A DNA stretch of 64,000 nucleotides from Rhodopirellula baltica (GTDB lineage: Bacteria; Planctomycetota; Planctomycetia; Pirellulales; Pirellulaceae). Below are positions 36,132-46,900 of this stretch, one piece after another (the first letter of the stretch is position 1; the number at the start of each line of letters is the position of its first letter). The notes beneath the pieces are model-generated. The model made no database searches and was not told the origin of the DNA. It saw nothing but the letters and a program-made list of their open reading frames with translations. Made by a program: the position numbers and the translations under genes. The stretch lies in assembly GCA_002901265.1 (NCBI GenBank), contig PPHI01000002.1, positions 48,523 to 112,522 of the forward strand, given 5' to 3'.

Positions 36132-37166
36132 ATGAACATTCGACTCTCCAGCTTCTGCGGTATCGCTTTCGCTTCAATGCTGCTCGCCTGCCACACGGCG
36201 AGCGCCCAAATCGATCGTGTTTATACGTACGATTCAACCAGTGCCTCCGCGGGTAAAGTCATCACCGTCAACAAGAACGGTATCACTTTGAAAGCCGGCG
36301 GCAATGACAAGACTTTTTTGGAAAGTGACATTCGCAAGGTGCTTTTCCAAGGTGATCCGCCAGAGCTGACAAGAGGCCGCGAACTCGCCCTTGATGGTCA
36401 GTACGAACAAGCGATCGAAGAACTCAAACCGCTAAACCCCGATCAAATCCCTCGGGACATGATCCAAGCCGACCTCGCTTACTATCGCTTGTTGTCACGA
36501 GCCAAAATGGCCCTTGCCGGACAATACGACCGCAAAGCGGCGAAAGCCGAAGCCACCGCGTTTGGACGCAATCATGGCGACTCGTACCATTTTTTCGCTG
36601 TCGTCAAACTGCTCGGTGATTTGGAATTGGCGACAAACAATTTTGACGGTGCCGTGCAAATGTATGGCTACCTCGGTCGAGCACCGTCAGCCAAAACGCA
36701 GATCCAGGCACGCTATTTGGCTGGCATCGCGATGTTGCGAAAAGACGATGTTCCTGGGGCCCAAAAAGTGTTCTCAGAAATCGTTGCCCTCGAAGTGAAC
36801 TCTTCCGATGCTCTGCGATTGAAAATCCTTGCTAAAGCCGGTCAAGCCATCGCCACATGCAAAGCGGGAAAACCAGACGACGGGATCAAAGCTGTCGAAC
36901 AACTGATCGCCGAACTGAATCCCACCGATATTGAAATGTGCGCAAAAATTTACAACGCACAGGGGCAATGTTATGAAGCAGGTGGCGACATCGAAGGCGC
37001 CATTTTGGCTTACTTACACACCCACCTGATGTTCTCCGGTGCCTCTGACGCACACGCCGAGGCATTGACGCACCTTGTACAACTCTGGCCAAAAGTCGGC
37101 CGCACCGAACGCGCCGCCGAAGCTCGCCAAGAACTGCAACAACGCTACCCCGGTTTTGCAAACTGA
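36132..37166 (+). CDS. Secreted TPR-type protein
   Basis: A 344-residue protein with a signal peptide (MNIRLSSFCGIAFASMLLACHTASAQ). The sequence ASMLLACHT could alternatively be read as a lipobox, with Cys20 as a lipidation site. After a short beta-rich part (DSTSASAGKVITVNKNGITLKAGG...) come TPR-like helical pairs (LALDGQYEQAIEELKPL; NNFDGAVQMYGYLGRAPSA; AGGDIEGAILAYLHTH). It probably works together with the 1030-residue TPR protein encoded 50 bases upstream. Its stop overlaps the next start by one base (TGATG), so the next protein is translationally coupled to it. Confidence 0.75.
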   Translation: MNIRLSSFCGIAFASMLLACHTASAQIDRVYTYDSTSASAGKVITVNKNGITLKAGGNDKTFLESDIRKVLFQGDPPELTRGRELALDGQYEQAIEELKPLNPDQIPRDMIQADLAYYRLLSRAKMALAGQYDRKAAKAEATAFGRNHGDSYHFFAVVKLLGDLELATNNFDGAVQMYGYLGRAPSAKTQIQARYLAGIAMLRKDDVPGAQKVFSEIVALEVNSSDALRLKILAKAGQAIATCKAGKPDDGIKAVEQLIAELNPTDIEMCAKIYNAQGQCYEAGGDIEGAILAYLHTHLMFSGASDAHAEALTHLVQLWPKVGRTERAAEARQELQQRYPGFAN

Positions 37167-37975
37167 TGTTCGTTCACTCAGTCCAGCGGTGTGTCATCTG
37201 GTCGGTGGTCGTTCTTTTTTGCGGCCAACTTGATGCACAATCGACTCCCGTTTCGATTGGCGGAGTGTCGGTGCAACTACAGCCTCCGACATTAAATGGG
37301 ACTGAAAACGAAACGCAACAAATCGAAAAGCTATCCCCGATGATCGGTGGACTGTCCATGCGACAGTTCACCCGTGACTCTCAGGTCGCCCCGGTCCGAA
37401 TTGACTTGAAATACATCAAAGACGATTCGGGTAATCGTGTTGGTCATCTGGTCCATGTCTTGTTCGTGGTCCATTGTCCATTAGAACGTTTCGCCGAAGG
37501 ACAACTCTCGCAACAGCTTTCCGGTGAGGTCGAAACAGACGACAGCGAAACGAGCTCTTTTGCCAAACCTGTTGACGAGGTGACGTTGCGAGAAAACGGT
37601 GTTCAATCGATTGAGGACAACCAACGTTTTCGGCACATCCAAACGACCTTGCTCGACAAGATCAAACTTGATGCGGTGTTACGAATCGACACGCACAAGT
37701 CGCCTCAGCAAAACCGAATTGATCTGTTACTAGACGATCGCTTTGCGGCCCAATGGACGTCAACTGAAGATCCCAAGCAAACGGGCACCTACACCGGCTT
37801 TCAAGCTTGGTTGACCGCTACCAAACTCGCTGGCGCTGATGCAGTCGTCATCGAGAGCCGGTTGGCGATGCACGAACCACCGGAATGGTTTTCGGGTTCA
37901 AACTTTATTCGCAGCAAACTCCCTCTTGTGCTGCAACAGACCGCTCGCGATTTGCGCCGCAAGTTAGCCGACTGA
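37166..37975 (+). CDS. Secreted protein of unknown function
   Basis: A 269-residue protein with a signal peptide (FVHSVQRCVIWSVVVLFCGQLDAQS). It has a mixed alpha/beta sequence with no repeats and no motif I can name. Segments such as VRIDLKYIKDDSGNRVGHLVHVLFVVHCPLE and HKSPQQNRIDLLLDDRFAAQW look like a beta-rich domain. The start at 37166 overlaps the upstream stop (TGATG), and the three plus-strand genes 32989-37975 form an operon-like unit. A role in the same envelope complex as the TPR proteins is inference from coupling only. Confidence 0.7.
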   Translation: MFVHSVQRCVIWSVVVLFCGQLDAQSTPVSIGGVSVQLQPPTLNGTENETQQIEKLSPMIGGLSMRQFTRDSQVAPVRIDLKYIKDDSGNRVGHLVHVLFVVHCPLERFAEGQLSQQLSGEVETDDSETSSFAKPVDEVTLRENGVQSIEDNQRFRHIQTTLLDKIKLDAVLRIDTHKSPQQNRIDLLLDDRFAAQWTSTEDPKQTGTYTGFQAWLTATKLAGADAVVIESRLAMHEPPEWFSGSNFIRSKLPLVLQQTARDLRRKLAD

Positions 37976-38288
37976 ACGAACGCGTGGCTGGGCGATTAAG
38001 TCCGCCTAACCCGCATCTTCCATCTGTTCAGTACATCTTCTCAGTGCCACCTCCTTGGTGGCTATCGACAAACACCCACACCGAGGTGCATCGATTGTGC
38101 GACGGTCGTTTTAGGGTGACATAATCCGTTATCTTATCGTCCAAGATTTGCAGAATTTAACGCGTAAGATTTGACTTGCCTGTTTTTCGGCCTAGTTTGG
38201 CGGCTCGGTGTTGATGCTTTAACGGGGGGCAGCACCTAAGCAACGGGCTATTTCGTCTCGAGCGTTCAACCTGGTTCTGCACCAATCG
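37976..38288. other. Intergenic region before the PEP-CTERM gene
   Basis: 313 bases, A/T-rich around 38110-38180, no protein-like frame. A possible promoter lies at 38171-38198. A short dyad GGTGGC/GCCACC flanks 38045-38062. Confidence 0.45.
38171..38198 (+). promoter_or_regulatory. Candidate sigma-70 promoter
   Basis: TTGACT (38171-38176), 16-base spacer, TAGTTT (38193-38198), upstream of the PEP-CTERM gene. Match by eye only. Confidence 0.3.
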
Positions 38289-39398
38289 ATGGCAAGAGCG
38301 GCCACACTTCTTGTAATACTCGCATTCCTTACGGGAGCGAGCGCCGACGGTGGATTGATCATCACATCGCCGCTCGGAATGCAGCCTCAGGAAGCCAAGC
38401 AACTCGTCACCTCGGGCGTGATTTCCTATCACGGGTTCAGGATACCGAGTGAGAAAGCGACTTCACTCTACAGCCAACGCGGACAATCAAAGCCAAAGCA
38501 AGCGTTGGTCAAACGCAGTCTCGGATTGATCGTTGAGGAAAGGTTCGATCCGTATTTGATCAACGGTTTCACATCACACCGTCCACAAGACTTGCGATTG
38601 GTATCGGTCGAGGCGACGAAGAACGCCCTGACCACGACTCCGCTTCCAAAATCGATCAACGTCTACGACGTGTCGCATGCAACCGGCAACACAATACTGA
38701 ATCGTCCGGAGCATCTCTTCAGTTCGCTCCGTGCCGCACCCGAGCTGCAATACTATGACGAGACGACGTTCCTGCAGGCCAGTCATCATGCGACGGGCAG
38801 TGCCGGGATCTCGAATGGCTATTGGTTTGATGATCCGAATCGCTCGGCGCTGACCAGCCAAATCGACCGCTCCGAATTCAGCCCAATCTTTGTTTCGAGG
38901 ACGCGACTGTTTCAGTCAAGCTGCGCACCGTCGAACCGGCCACCGTGCCCTTTGATTGCGAAACCCGTCACAACATGCAACTGCCAAGCGTGCACCGAAT
39001 GCGCGATCGCCGAAGAAACGCTGCAAACACCGCAGTCCGGGATGGGATCGGGTGTTGGCGGTGGCGGCTTCGGTTCTGGCACCTTGCCGTCTTCTGGGTT
39101 TTCGGGCTTAGTCGGTGCAATTCCCCTGCTGCCGATCACTGCAACGCTAACCCAGACGATCCCAGATGTTGATGGCGGTAGCACATCGATCTCGGGCGGT
39201 GACAACGACGGCACACCACCTGGCACTCCCGGTGGGCCCGGTACCCCAGGCGGACCCGGCACTCCCGGAGGCCCCGGTACCCCTGGCGGCCCTGGAACTC
39301 CCGGTGGCCCCGGTCAATCCGTCGTTCCCGAGCCATCCGGTGCAATAACAGCGTTTTTGGCAATGATCGTCTTAGGCTACACGCGGCGACGCAGCTAA
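38289..39398 (+). CDS. PEP-CTERM sorted surface protein with collagen-like repeat
   Basis: A 369-residue exported protein. The signal peptide is MARAATLLVILAFLTGASA. A globular domain reaches about residue 210, then a cysteine-rich stretch (CAPSNRPPCP, TTCNCQACTECA), a Gly/Ser-rich spacer, collagen-like GTPGGP repeats (about 315-342), and a C-terminal VVPEPSGAITAFLAMIVLGYTRRRS. The end is a PEP-CTERM signal: VPEP motif, hydrophobic helix, Arg cluster. Such signals direct handling by an exosortase and usually surface attachment or release with exopolysaccharide. No exosortase gene is in the window. The repeats may form a rigid stalk. Its function is unknown. Confidence 0.87.
   Translation: MARAATLLVILAFLTGASADGGLIITSPLGMQPQEAKQLVTSGVISYHGFRIPSEKATSLYSQRGQSKPKQALVKRSLGLIVEERFDPYLINGFTSHRPQDLRLVSVEATKNALTTTPLPKSINVYDVSHATGNTILNRPEHLFSSLRAAPELQYYDETTFLQASHHATGSAGISNGYWFDDPNRSALTSQIDRSEFSPIFVSRTRLFQSSCAPSNRPPCPLIAKPVTTCNCQACTECAIAEETLQTPQSGMGSGVGGGGFGSGTLPSSGFSGLVGAIPLLPITATLTQTIPDVDGGSTSISGGDNDGTPPGTPGGPGTPGGPGTPGGPGTPGGPGTPGGPGQSVVPEPSGAITAFLAMIVLGYTRRRS
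39218..39318 (+). repeat. 18-bp collagen-like tandem repeat (GTPGGP)
   Basis: About five copies of an 18-base unit coding Gly-Thr-Pro-Gly-Gly-Pro. Third positions differ between copies, so the repeat is older than the 12-bp one at 32301. Confidence 0.85.
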
Positions 39399-39530
39399 TT
39401 TTTCCAGGCACACTCGTGCCAGGTTCGCGAAGGCTGATCACAAACCGCAAAGTGGCACCTTGCCAGTTTTTGCAGATCGATTTACGGTCAGCGGCTGATC
39501 AAATCATCCTTTCAGCTCACGCGAAAACCC

Positions 39531-40088
39531 ATGGCCTACGACAAACAAGATCTGATCCGCCTGCTCGAGTCCGAAGCACTGCAACGGGGTGAATTCACAC
39601 TCGCCAGCGGTAAAAAAGCGTCCTACTACTTGGATTGCCGCCGGATCACGTTGCACCCGCAGGGCGCGAACTTGGTCGCAGCCGGGATGTTGGAAGTGAT
39701 CCAAGCTGGCGGCGACCTGCCTGCTGCTGTCGGGGGGATGGCGATCGGGGCTGACCCGATCACCGCATCGATCGTGATGCTGGCCGGACAACAGGACCTG
39801 CCACTGAAAGGCTTCATGGTTCGCAAAGAGCCCAAGGGGCACGGAATGGGTCGCCAAGTCGAAGGGCCTGTCGAAGCCGGCCAAGAAGTCGTCATCGTCG
39901 AAGACGTCATCACCAGCGGCGGGAGCGCACTGAAGGCTGTTGACGCGGCCGAAGCATTTGGGCTAAAGGTCCGTGAGGTAATCGGCATCATCGACCGTCT
40001 TGCGGGTGGCGAAGAAGCCTTTGCCAAACGTGGCCTGAAGCTGAAAACGCTGACCACGATTCGCGATTTCGGCATCGAGCCAGAATAA
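39531..40088 (+). CDS. pyrE: Orotate phosphoribosyltransferase
   Basis: A 185-residue enzyme beginning MAYDKQDLIRLLESEALQRGEFTLASGKKASYYLDCR, typical of PyrE. The PRPP-binding loop is VVIVEDVITSGGSALKAV. The flexible loop includes FMVRKEPKGHGMGRQVEG, with the catalytic lysines. It converts orotate and PRPP to orotidine-5'-phosphate in pyrimidine synthesis. The gene stands 57 bases before the possible nuclease gene on the same strand. No attenuator was seen upstream. Confidence 0.95.
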   Translation: MAYDKQDLIRLLESEALQRGEFTLASGKKASYYLDCRRITLHPQGANLVAAGMLEVIQAGGDLPAAVGGMAIGADPITASIVMLAGQQDLPLKGFMVRKEPKGHGMGRQVEGPVEAGQEVVIVEDVITSGGSALKAVDAAEAFGLKVREVIGIIDRLAGGEEAFAKRGLKLKTLTTIRDFGIEPE

Positions 40089-40145
40089 TCGGCGAGACGG
40101 AAACTCGTTTGCAATCCAACGTTTGCAACGCAACACATCCATTCG

Positions 40146-40808
40146 ATGGAAACCACGCTCCACCAACAACTGAAACTTCATTACGCCAGCGACGAGTCGC
40201 AGACGGAAGTTTTGGTGGGGCGGTACCGGATCGACGCCGTTCGCCAAGACGAATTGATCGAAATCCAATGTGCGTCGCTGTCGGCCATCAGCGGCAAAGT
40301 CAAATCGCTGCTCAAGCGACACACCGTTCGCGTCGTTAAACCGGTGATCTACCGCACGCGGATCGCCAAAAAGAAAACGAAACGGTCGCAGGTCTCATCG
40401 TACCGGATGAGCCCGAAACGCGGCGAATACATCGACGTGTTTGACGACCTGATTTATTTCACACGGGTGTTTCCACACGACAACCTGATCCTGGAATTGC
40501 CCTTCGTCAACGTCCAGCAAACACGCGTCCCCGCCCCGCGTCGACGCGGCTGGCGACGCAAAGATTTTCGTGTCGAAGATGTCTCGTTGATCGACATCGA
40601 ATCCACTCACGAAATCCGCACCGCGGTTGACCTGTTTGAACTTGTCGGACTGGATCCCCAGGCCGACTCGTTCACAACCGAAGACATCGCCGCGCTGACC
40701 AACCGCCCTCGCTGGTTCGCCCAAAAAATCGCCTACGTGCTCAAGCACACCGGGGCAATCTCCCCCGTCGGACGCGACCGATCCGGCATTCAATACCGCG
40801 CCGCCTAG
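40146..40808 (+). CDS. Possible PD-(D/E)XK nuclease with C-terminal winged helix
   Basis: A 220-residue cytoplasmic protein. The N-terminal part reads EVLVGRYRIDAVRQDELIEIQCASLSAISGK. Glu21, Asp30, Glu39-x-Gln41 and Lys51 are arranged like the active site of PD-(D/E)XK nucleases. A basic middle segment follows (AKKKTKRSQVSSYRMSPKRGEYIDVFDDLIY), and the end (FTTEDIAALTNRPRWFAQKI and AYVLKHTGAISPVGR) looks like a winged helix. I do not recognise a named family. It may be co-transcribed with pyrE (57-base gap). A DNA-repair or small restriction-like role is inference. It could also be a non-catalytic nucleic-acid-binding protein. Confidence 0.55.
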   Translation: METTLHQQLKLHYASDESQTEVLVGRYRIDAVRQDELIEIQCASLSAISGKVKSLLKRHTVRVVKPVIYRTRIAKKKTKRSQVSSYRMSPKRGEYIDVFDDLIYFTRVFPHDNLILELPFVNVQQTRVPAPRRRGWRRKDFRVEDVSLIDIESTHEIRTAVDLFELVGLDPQADSFTTEDIAALTNRPRWFAQKIAYVLKHTGAISPVGRDRSGIQYRAA

Positions 40809-40957
40809 CAGCCGTTTCCGTACGAGCAGGTTTTTCCCGCCTGCCGCGACCTATTCTTGCGAAGTTTCACGGGGCCACAGGGCTCTGTTTTCGCTGGCAG
40901 TTGGCGAGCACCAAATCGCTATGACAGCGACAACCGCGGACATCAAGGTCGAATGCG

Positions 40958-43900
40958 ATGGATATCTTCTTGGGACTAGCTTTCGTTTGGCTGGTCATCA
41001 CCGGTCTGGGGCACCTTTCCTGGGTCGTGACCGCCTTTATTCTTCGCTCGGCGTTTGGCATCCAAAAAGATCAGCCGCACGGCAGTGCCAAAGCAACCAG
41101 CTTGGACGCTGACCTGGCCGCCACACACCGAATCGTCAGTCACTTGGTCGGCCGAGGTCTGATCAGCCCCGATCAAGCCGGTGAGTGGCGGATCACACTT
41201 CGACGGCTTTCCAATGGTGAATCGGCCCCCAAGGGAGAAGCCGCCTCAACGGCATCACCGCCAAGCTCAACCGCCGAACCGTTCGCAGCAACGTTGGTCG
41301 AACCGGCTGCGGCTCCTGCTCCAACCATCAGGCCCGTTTCATCTGCCGCCGCGACGTCGAATGCCATTCCTGTTGCCGAACGAGTCGCAATGACTCCGGC
41401 TTCGGTGACCCCGGCAGCAGTGCCGGCTTCGATGCCCTCGGCTGCAGTGATCGCCCAAACGCTGGCGACTGAACCGGTTGTTGCTCAAGGACCATCGCAA
41501 GCCAACGATTCCGTCAAAGCCAAAGCGGGGCGATCGATCGCCGAACTAATGGCGGACCACAATGTTCGCTGGGGTGAGTTGATCGCAGGCATCTTGATCG
41601 TGGTTTGCTCCATCGGTTTGGTCGTCAGCTTGTGGAGCACGATCACTGCGATGCACCGCGTCGTTCCGTCGCTGATTTTCATGTGCGGCAACGCGTCGAT
41701 CTTTTTCGCCGGACTTTACACGCTTTTCCGATGGAAGCTGCAAAGCTCCAGCCGAGCGACGCTGGTCATTGGCACATTGTTGGTACCGCTCGGTATCCTC
41801 GCAGGGCTTTCCACTGACGGGATCGAGAACACAACGATTCAGCTAGGTGATCCGATCACCGTCGCAGCGATTCTGGGCTGTGGTTTGATCTACGTGTCAT
41901 TGATTTGGCAAGCGGCACGAGCGTTGGTTGGACGGTCACTTGCGGTCGCGATGACGCTGGGCGTTGCCGGACCATCGGTGATCTTGCCATTCCTGCCGAC
42001 CGCCAGTCGCGTGCTAGGTGATTCTGCCGGCTGGGTCACCGGACTGTCTTCGTTGGCGATCGTCGGCGTCCTGATGCTGATTCGATCCACCAGTCCCGCG
42101 CGTCCGAGTACGGGTCGTGTTTCGAGGCATGCGATCGTATTGAGTGTCACCGGGTTTTCGCTCACCGTGTTGGCTGGCTATGCCGCGTTTGTTCTTCGCG
42201 CCGTTCCGAACGGTTGGCTGACCATTGCGGACGCGATGTTACCTGGCTACGTCATTCTTGCCACTGCTGCTGTTCCGCTGCTGACCCATCGCTGGCGTCC
42301 CAAGCTTCTGCTCGCAGCAAACTCATGCTCGGTCCTGTTACTGGGGCTAGCGATGTTGCTGGCGATCCCGTCGATGGAAACGGTCGGATGGTTCTGGGCT
42401 TGGGCAGGATGCTTTAGCGCGACCGCCTTCGCCGTAACCTACCTGACCCGCAATGACAGCTGGCTTTCCATCGTGATCGCTCCACTGGGAATCGCGACGG
42501 TACTGAGTTCCAGCTTGATCAGCGGCGGCAGCTGGGAAGCGACTCGGCTTTGGGAAAAATTGCTGTGTGGTGAAGCCATGATCGCTGCCGCATTCGTTGG
42601 CCTTACCAGCACCACTGCCTTGACGCTCGTTCGACGTCTTTCGATGAAGTCGACATCATCGCAGCCGTTTGTCGTGCTTCGCTACAGCACCTTGGCTTGG
42701 TTTGCGTATGCGACCTCGGTTGCGGCAGCACTCGTCGTCCTGCCGGTGGAACGCATGGGATCGATTCCACCCGTCGTGATCACACTCGCTTTGGGCGCGG
42801 CAACCGGCTACGGGGTTTGGCTGATCCGCAAGTCCAACCTTGCCGCGATCGCTAGTTGGTCGGTGATCGCAACCACCATCGGATTTTGGATGGCGATCAT
42901 TCGTCCGATCCAAATCGGTCAGCCTTTTACAGGTACGACGCCCTTTGTTCTGACGGCGATCGCTTCATCGCTGACGCTGCTCGTCTTGGGTGAGTGCTGG
43001 GTTCACCGCCGAAGTCGGATGCGCAACTTGCGTCTTTCATCGACGGTCTTGGCCGTTCTCGCATCAGGGATCTCGCTAGGTGCTTTGGCACTTGATCACG
43101 ACAATTCCATTTGGATTGTTTCACCTGAAAACCAAGCGATCGTCATGCTGCTGACCAGCGCGATAATGTTGGCATTCATCGGTTTTGGTGATCGAATCCC
43201 AGGACTGCTGTTCGCATCACGCACCAGCTTTTGTGCCATGGTCGGTGTCGCAGCCTATTACCACGGTTACGACTGGCTATTGACGATCGACGGCGTTTTC
43301 AACGGCACCGCGATTTGGTCGTGGGCATCGGTGTGTTGCGTGGCGCACCTGATCACACTCGCTCGCAACCACTGGATTGATCGCTCGGCTCACATTCAGC
43401 TCAAGCCGATTCGACGTTTCTCAAATCGATTTGCGTGGTATCGCCCTGGCGACCACGACTGGGATGTCATTTCGGCCACGGCCTGCAGAACGTTGGCGTT
43501 TGCGTTCGCCACGATCGGAGCGTTTCATGCTTATACAACACTTTCCGCTCCGCTATTAACAGACGCGATCCCGTGCTACTTCGCGACTTCTTCGGTTGCG
43601 AACTACGGAGTGCCAATCTTGGTGTTCGCCAGCCTAGCGATCATCCAGCTCGTTCGTTTCCAGGGCCCGGACCGCGACTCGGGCGATTTCCGAATCGGCA
43701 ATGCCGCATTGCTTTGCATCTTGATCGGTTGGACTGCGATCCAGTCGTCGTTGCTGATTGCATCTTCACTTGAGACACAACTGCTGCTTGCGACGACACT
43801 GGCAGCAGCCTGCTTGATCCTTGCTGACCGGTTGCTCCACAGCGAATTGAACAATCAACTTCGACGACTCGCAATGGCGCTGCCACAGTCCGGAATGATT

Positions 43901-46900
43901 GCGACGATCGGATTTTTCATGATGGCGACCTCTTCGTTGATCTTGATTTTGTCTGACTGGTTGCCAGCGATCGTGATGAAGCAGTCCCCCACAACCAACA
44001 TCACACTTTGGATTGCAAGTTGGTGGCTGTCAGCGTCGGCAATTGCCGCTTGGATTGACCACCGACAAAAGCGGCCGTTGTTCGGCATTTGTGCCGCATT
44101 GCTGATTCCGGCAACCGTCATCTTGGTCGCGCCGCTGATGGTGACGTTCACCTGGATTGCGACCTTCCAGGCGGCAGCCATCGCGGCAGGACTGTATGCA
44201 GTCGCACTGCGGTTGCTTCGAATCGAATCGACGCAGGGGTCTCAAGTGTCGCTCGCCGTTTGCCTCCTTGCCGGAGCGGCAAACGCGATCGGAGTCATCC
44301 TTGGATTGTTGCTTTACGACATCGACGCGTCAGCGTTCCACGCCCCACTCGGATTTGTGCTGACGGGTGTCTCAATAGCGATTACGGCGAATTTGAAACG
44401 CGTGTTACCTCAATCCCGCGACACGGTGGTCCCATGGGATGTCTATGGTTTGGCACTTTCAGGACATCTCGCAATTTTGATCGCACCTTTGCCTTCGCTT
44501 TGGATGTCTGATCGCTTGGCGTTGGAATTGGTTTGGTCGGCGCTCGCAGGACTTTCCACGCTTTATTTGATTTGGAAAAACCATGGCCAGTCGACACGAT
44601 ATTCCCGTTATCAAACCGCACTGATTGTCGTCGCAACGACGCTGCTTTGCCTGTTCAATTCACGGTACTGGATCGATCCACTGCCAGGATTGATTGCCTG
44701 CTGCTTTGGTGTGTTGTTGACGGCCAGTTACGCTAAATCTCACCTAGTGCCAGAACCAATCGAACAGGGCTCGAAGCGTTCTGCCATCCTGTGTCGGCTG
44801 TTCTCGCTGTCAACGTTACTGCTTGGTCTGCTGCTGACCATGATGGCAGACGACATGCTGAACTGGGACGCCTCAAAGATCATCGCGTCACTGGTTCTCT
44901 GGTCCACCGCTTGTTTGGTGCTTTGGCGAGGCAGCAATCCGGATCTGGGCCGGGGACTCAAACATCAAGTCGCACGCCATTGGCTCGCTGATCGTGAAGC
45001 CGCCTTGTTAATCATGTTCGCGGCCATCGCGGAGGTCGTATTCACGTTCTACCATCACCTCGCTTCGTCACCATCCAATGTAATGATGGATACTTGGTCG
45101 TGGTGCCGCGTGTTCGCGTACATAATCGCAGCGTTGACGGTGGTATTCCGCTGTGACCGACGAGGAACGATCGAGACTGCGATGGTGACATGTCTCTGCA
45201 CGGTCACGTTGGTTTCGTTGCAAGTTGCGGCAATCTACGCGGCCAGCTTTACCGCGTTGTACACAACAGTCGTCTTGTCGATTTCGCTAGCGTACCTCCT
45301 GATGGCGTTTTGGCTGTCGCGTATTTGCGAACTCGGCAATCACGCTCGCAGGTTCCATTGCCAGTGGGTCCATCAACCCGGCGTGCTCGCAAACCTTTCA
45401 CCGATCGACTTGCTGACTTGGCTTCGTCCGCTCACGCGGGTCGGATTCGTAGTGGGTTCCGTGGTGATCTGTTTGTGTCTGATGATGTTGTTTGGTTACA
45501 ACAACGATTCTCTGACGCCGGTCGCAATCGGTTCGATCGCGATCCTTGCAATGGCGACTGGTGAACTGGCAACACAAAGCGGTCGCTCGCGTGAACAACA
45601 ATCGGCTTTGTCACAGCGTCTGCGTTACTGGATGCTAGGACTTGGTTACACCTCGATCGCGATGTGGAGCAGCACCGCGATCGGATCGTATCCGTTTCCT
45701 TTGTGGGTGCTGACGACGCGTTGGTTTGTCGCTTGGGTGATCACGGCCGGTCTGCAAATCGTCGTGTTGCCCAAGATCTTTGCCGCGACCACCCTTAATA
45801 CTTGGAAACCGGTCCTTCGTCGTGGCACAGCGTTGGCGCTCGGATTGGCGATCGCCAGTTTGATTGCGACGTTAGTTCAGGAGTTATTGATTCGCTTGGA
45901 CGATCAAACGGATCTCCTCTCGAGGCCGTTGTACTTGGGGATGGCGGCAATCTTGGTTGGCTTCACCGCACTGGCAACCTTCGCGGCAATCGCCAGCGGA
46001 CCGGGATTCCGTTATCGCTCGATCTGGAGTTTGAGCGATCGTCAACGGTCGCTGCTTGTTGTCGCTGCCCAAGCGTTTGGCGGACTGACTTGGTTTCACC
46101 TGTTCCTTTGCAAAAGCCCCTTGGCCAGTATCGGGCTGCGTGCTTACTGGCCGTACATCGTGATGACGTTGAGTTTCCTGAGTGTCGGAATCACGGAATG
46201 GGCAAGACGCCGCAACGACGAAGTCTTGTCAGCAACACTGAAACGCACCGCTTTGTTTTTGCCGCTGATTCCGGTGCTTGGCTTTTGGCTCAGCGGTTCG
46301 TTCACGAGCAGCTTGTTTGGCGACTCCGACATGACCTCGTGGAACTTCGTTCGTGGCCACGTTTCCTACCAAGCTCTATTGATTGTCGCGGCGTTTTACT
46401 ACGGCGTGATCTCGATGCTTTGGAAAAGCCAACGCTCACGCATTGCGTCGATTTTGTTGGCCAACGGAGCGTTGTGGGTGGTCCTGACCCAAGTCCCTGG
46501 TTGGAGCTTCCTGGCCCATCCGCAAGCCTGGCTGATCCCGCCGGCGATCTGTGTGCTGGGACTCTCGCACCTTCATCGCGAAAAACTTGGCAAAGAAACC
46601 ATGCAAGCGATCCGCTATGCGTGCACGCTGATGATTTACTTGGCCAGTTCCGCTGACATGTTGATCCAGGGGATTGGCAGTACCATTGCGGGGCCGATCG
46701 TATTGATCACGTTGGCACTCGCCGGTGCGGGGGCAGGGGTGCTGTTACGGGTCCGCCCGTTCCTGTATCTGGGAACAGCGTTCGTATTCATTGGCGTTAC
46801 CAGTATGGTCTGGCATGCGGGCCAACAAATGGACGCGGTTTGGCCGTGGTGGGTGTTCGGAATCGGAACCGGTGTGCTGTTGATGATTGGGCTGATGGCG

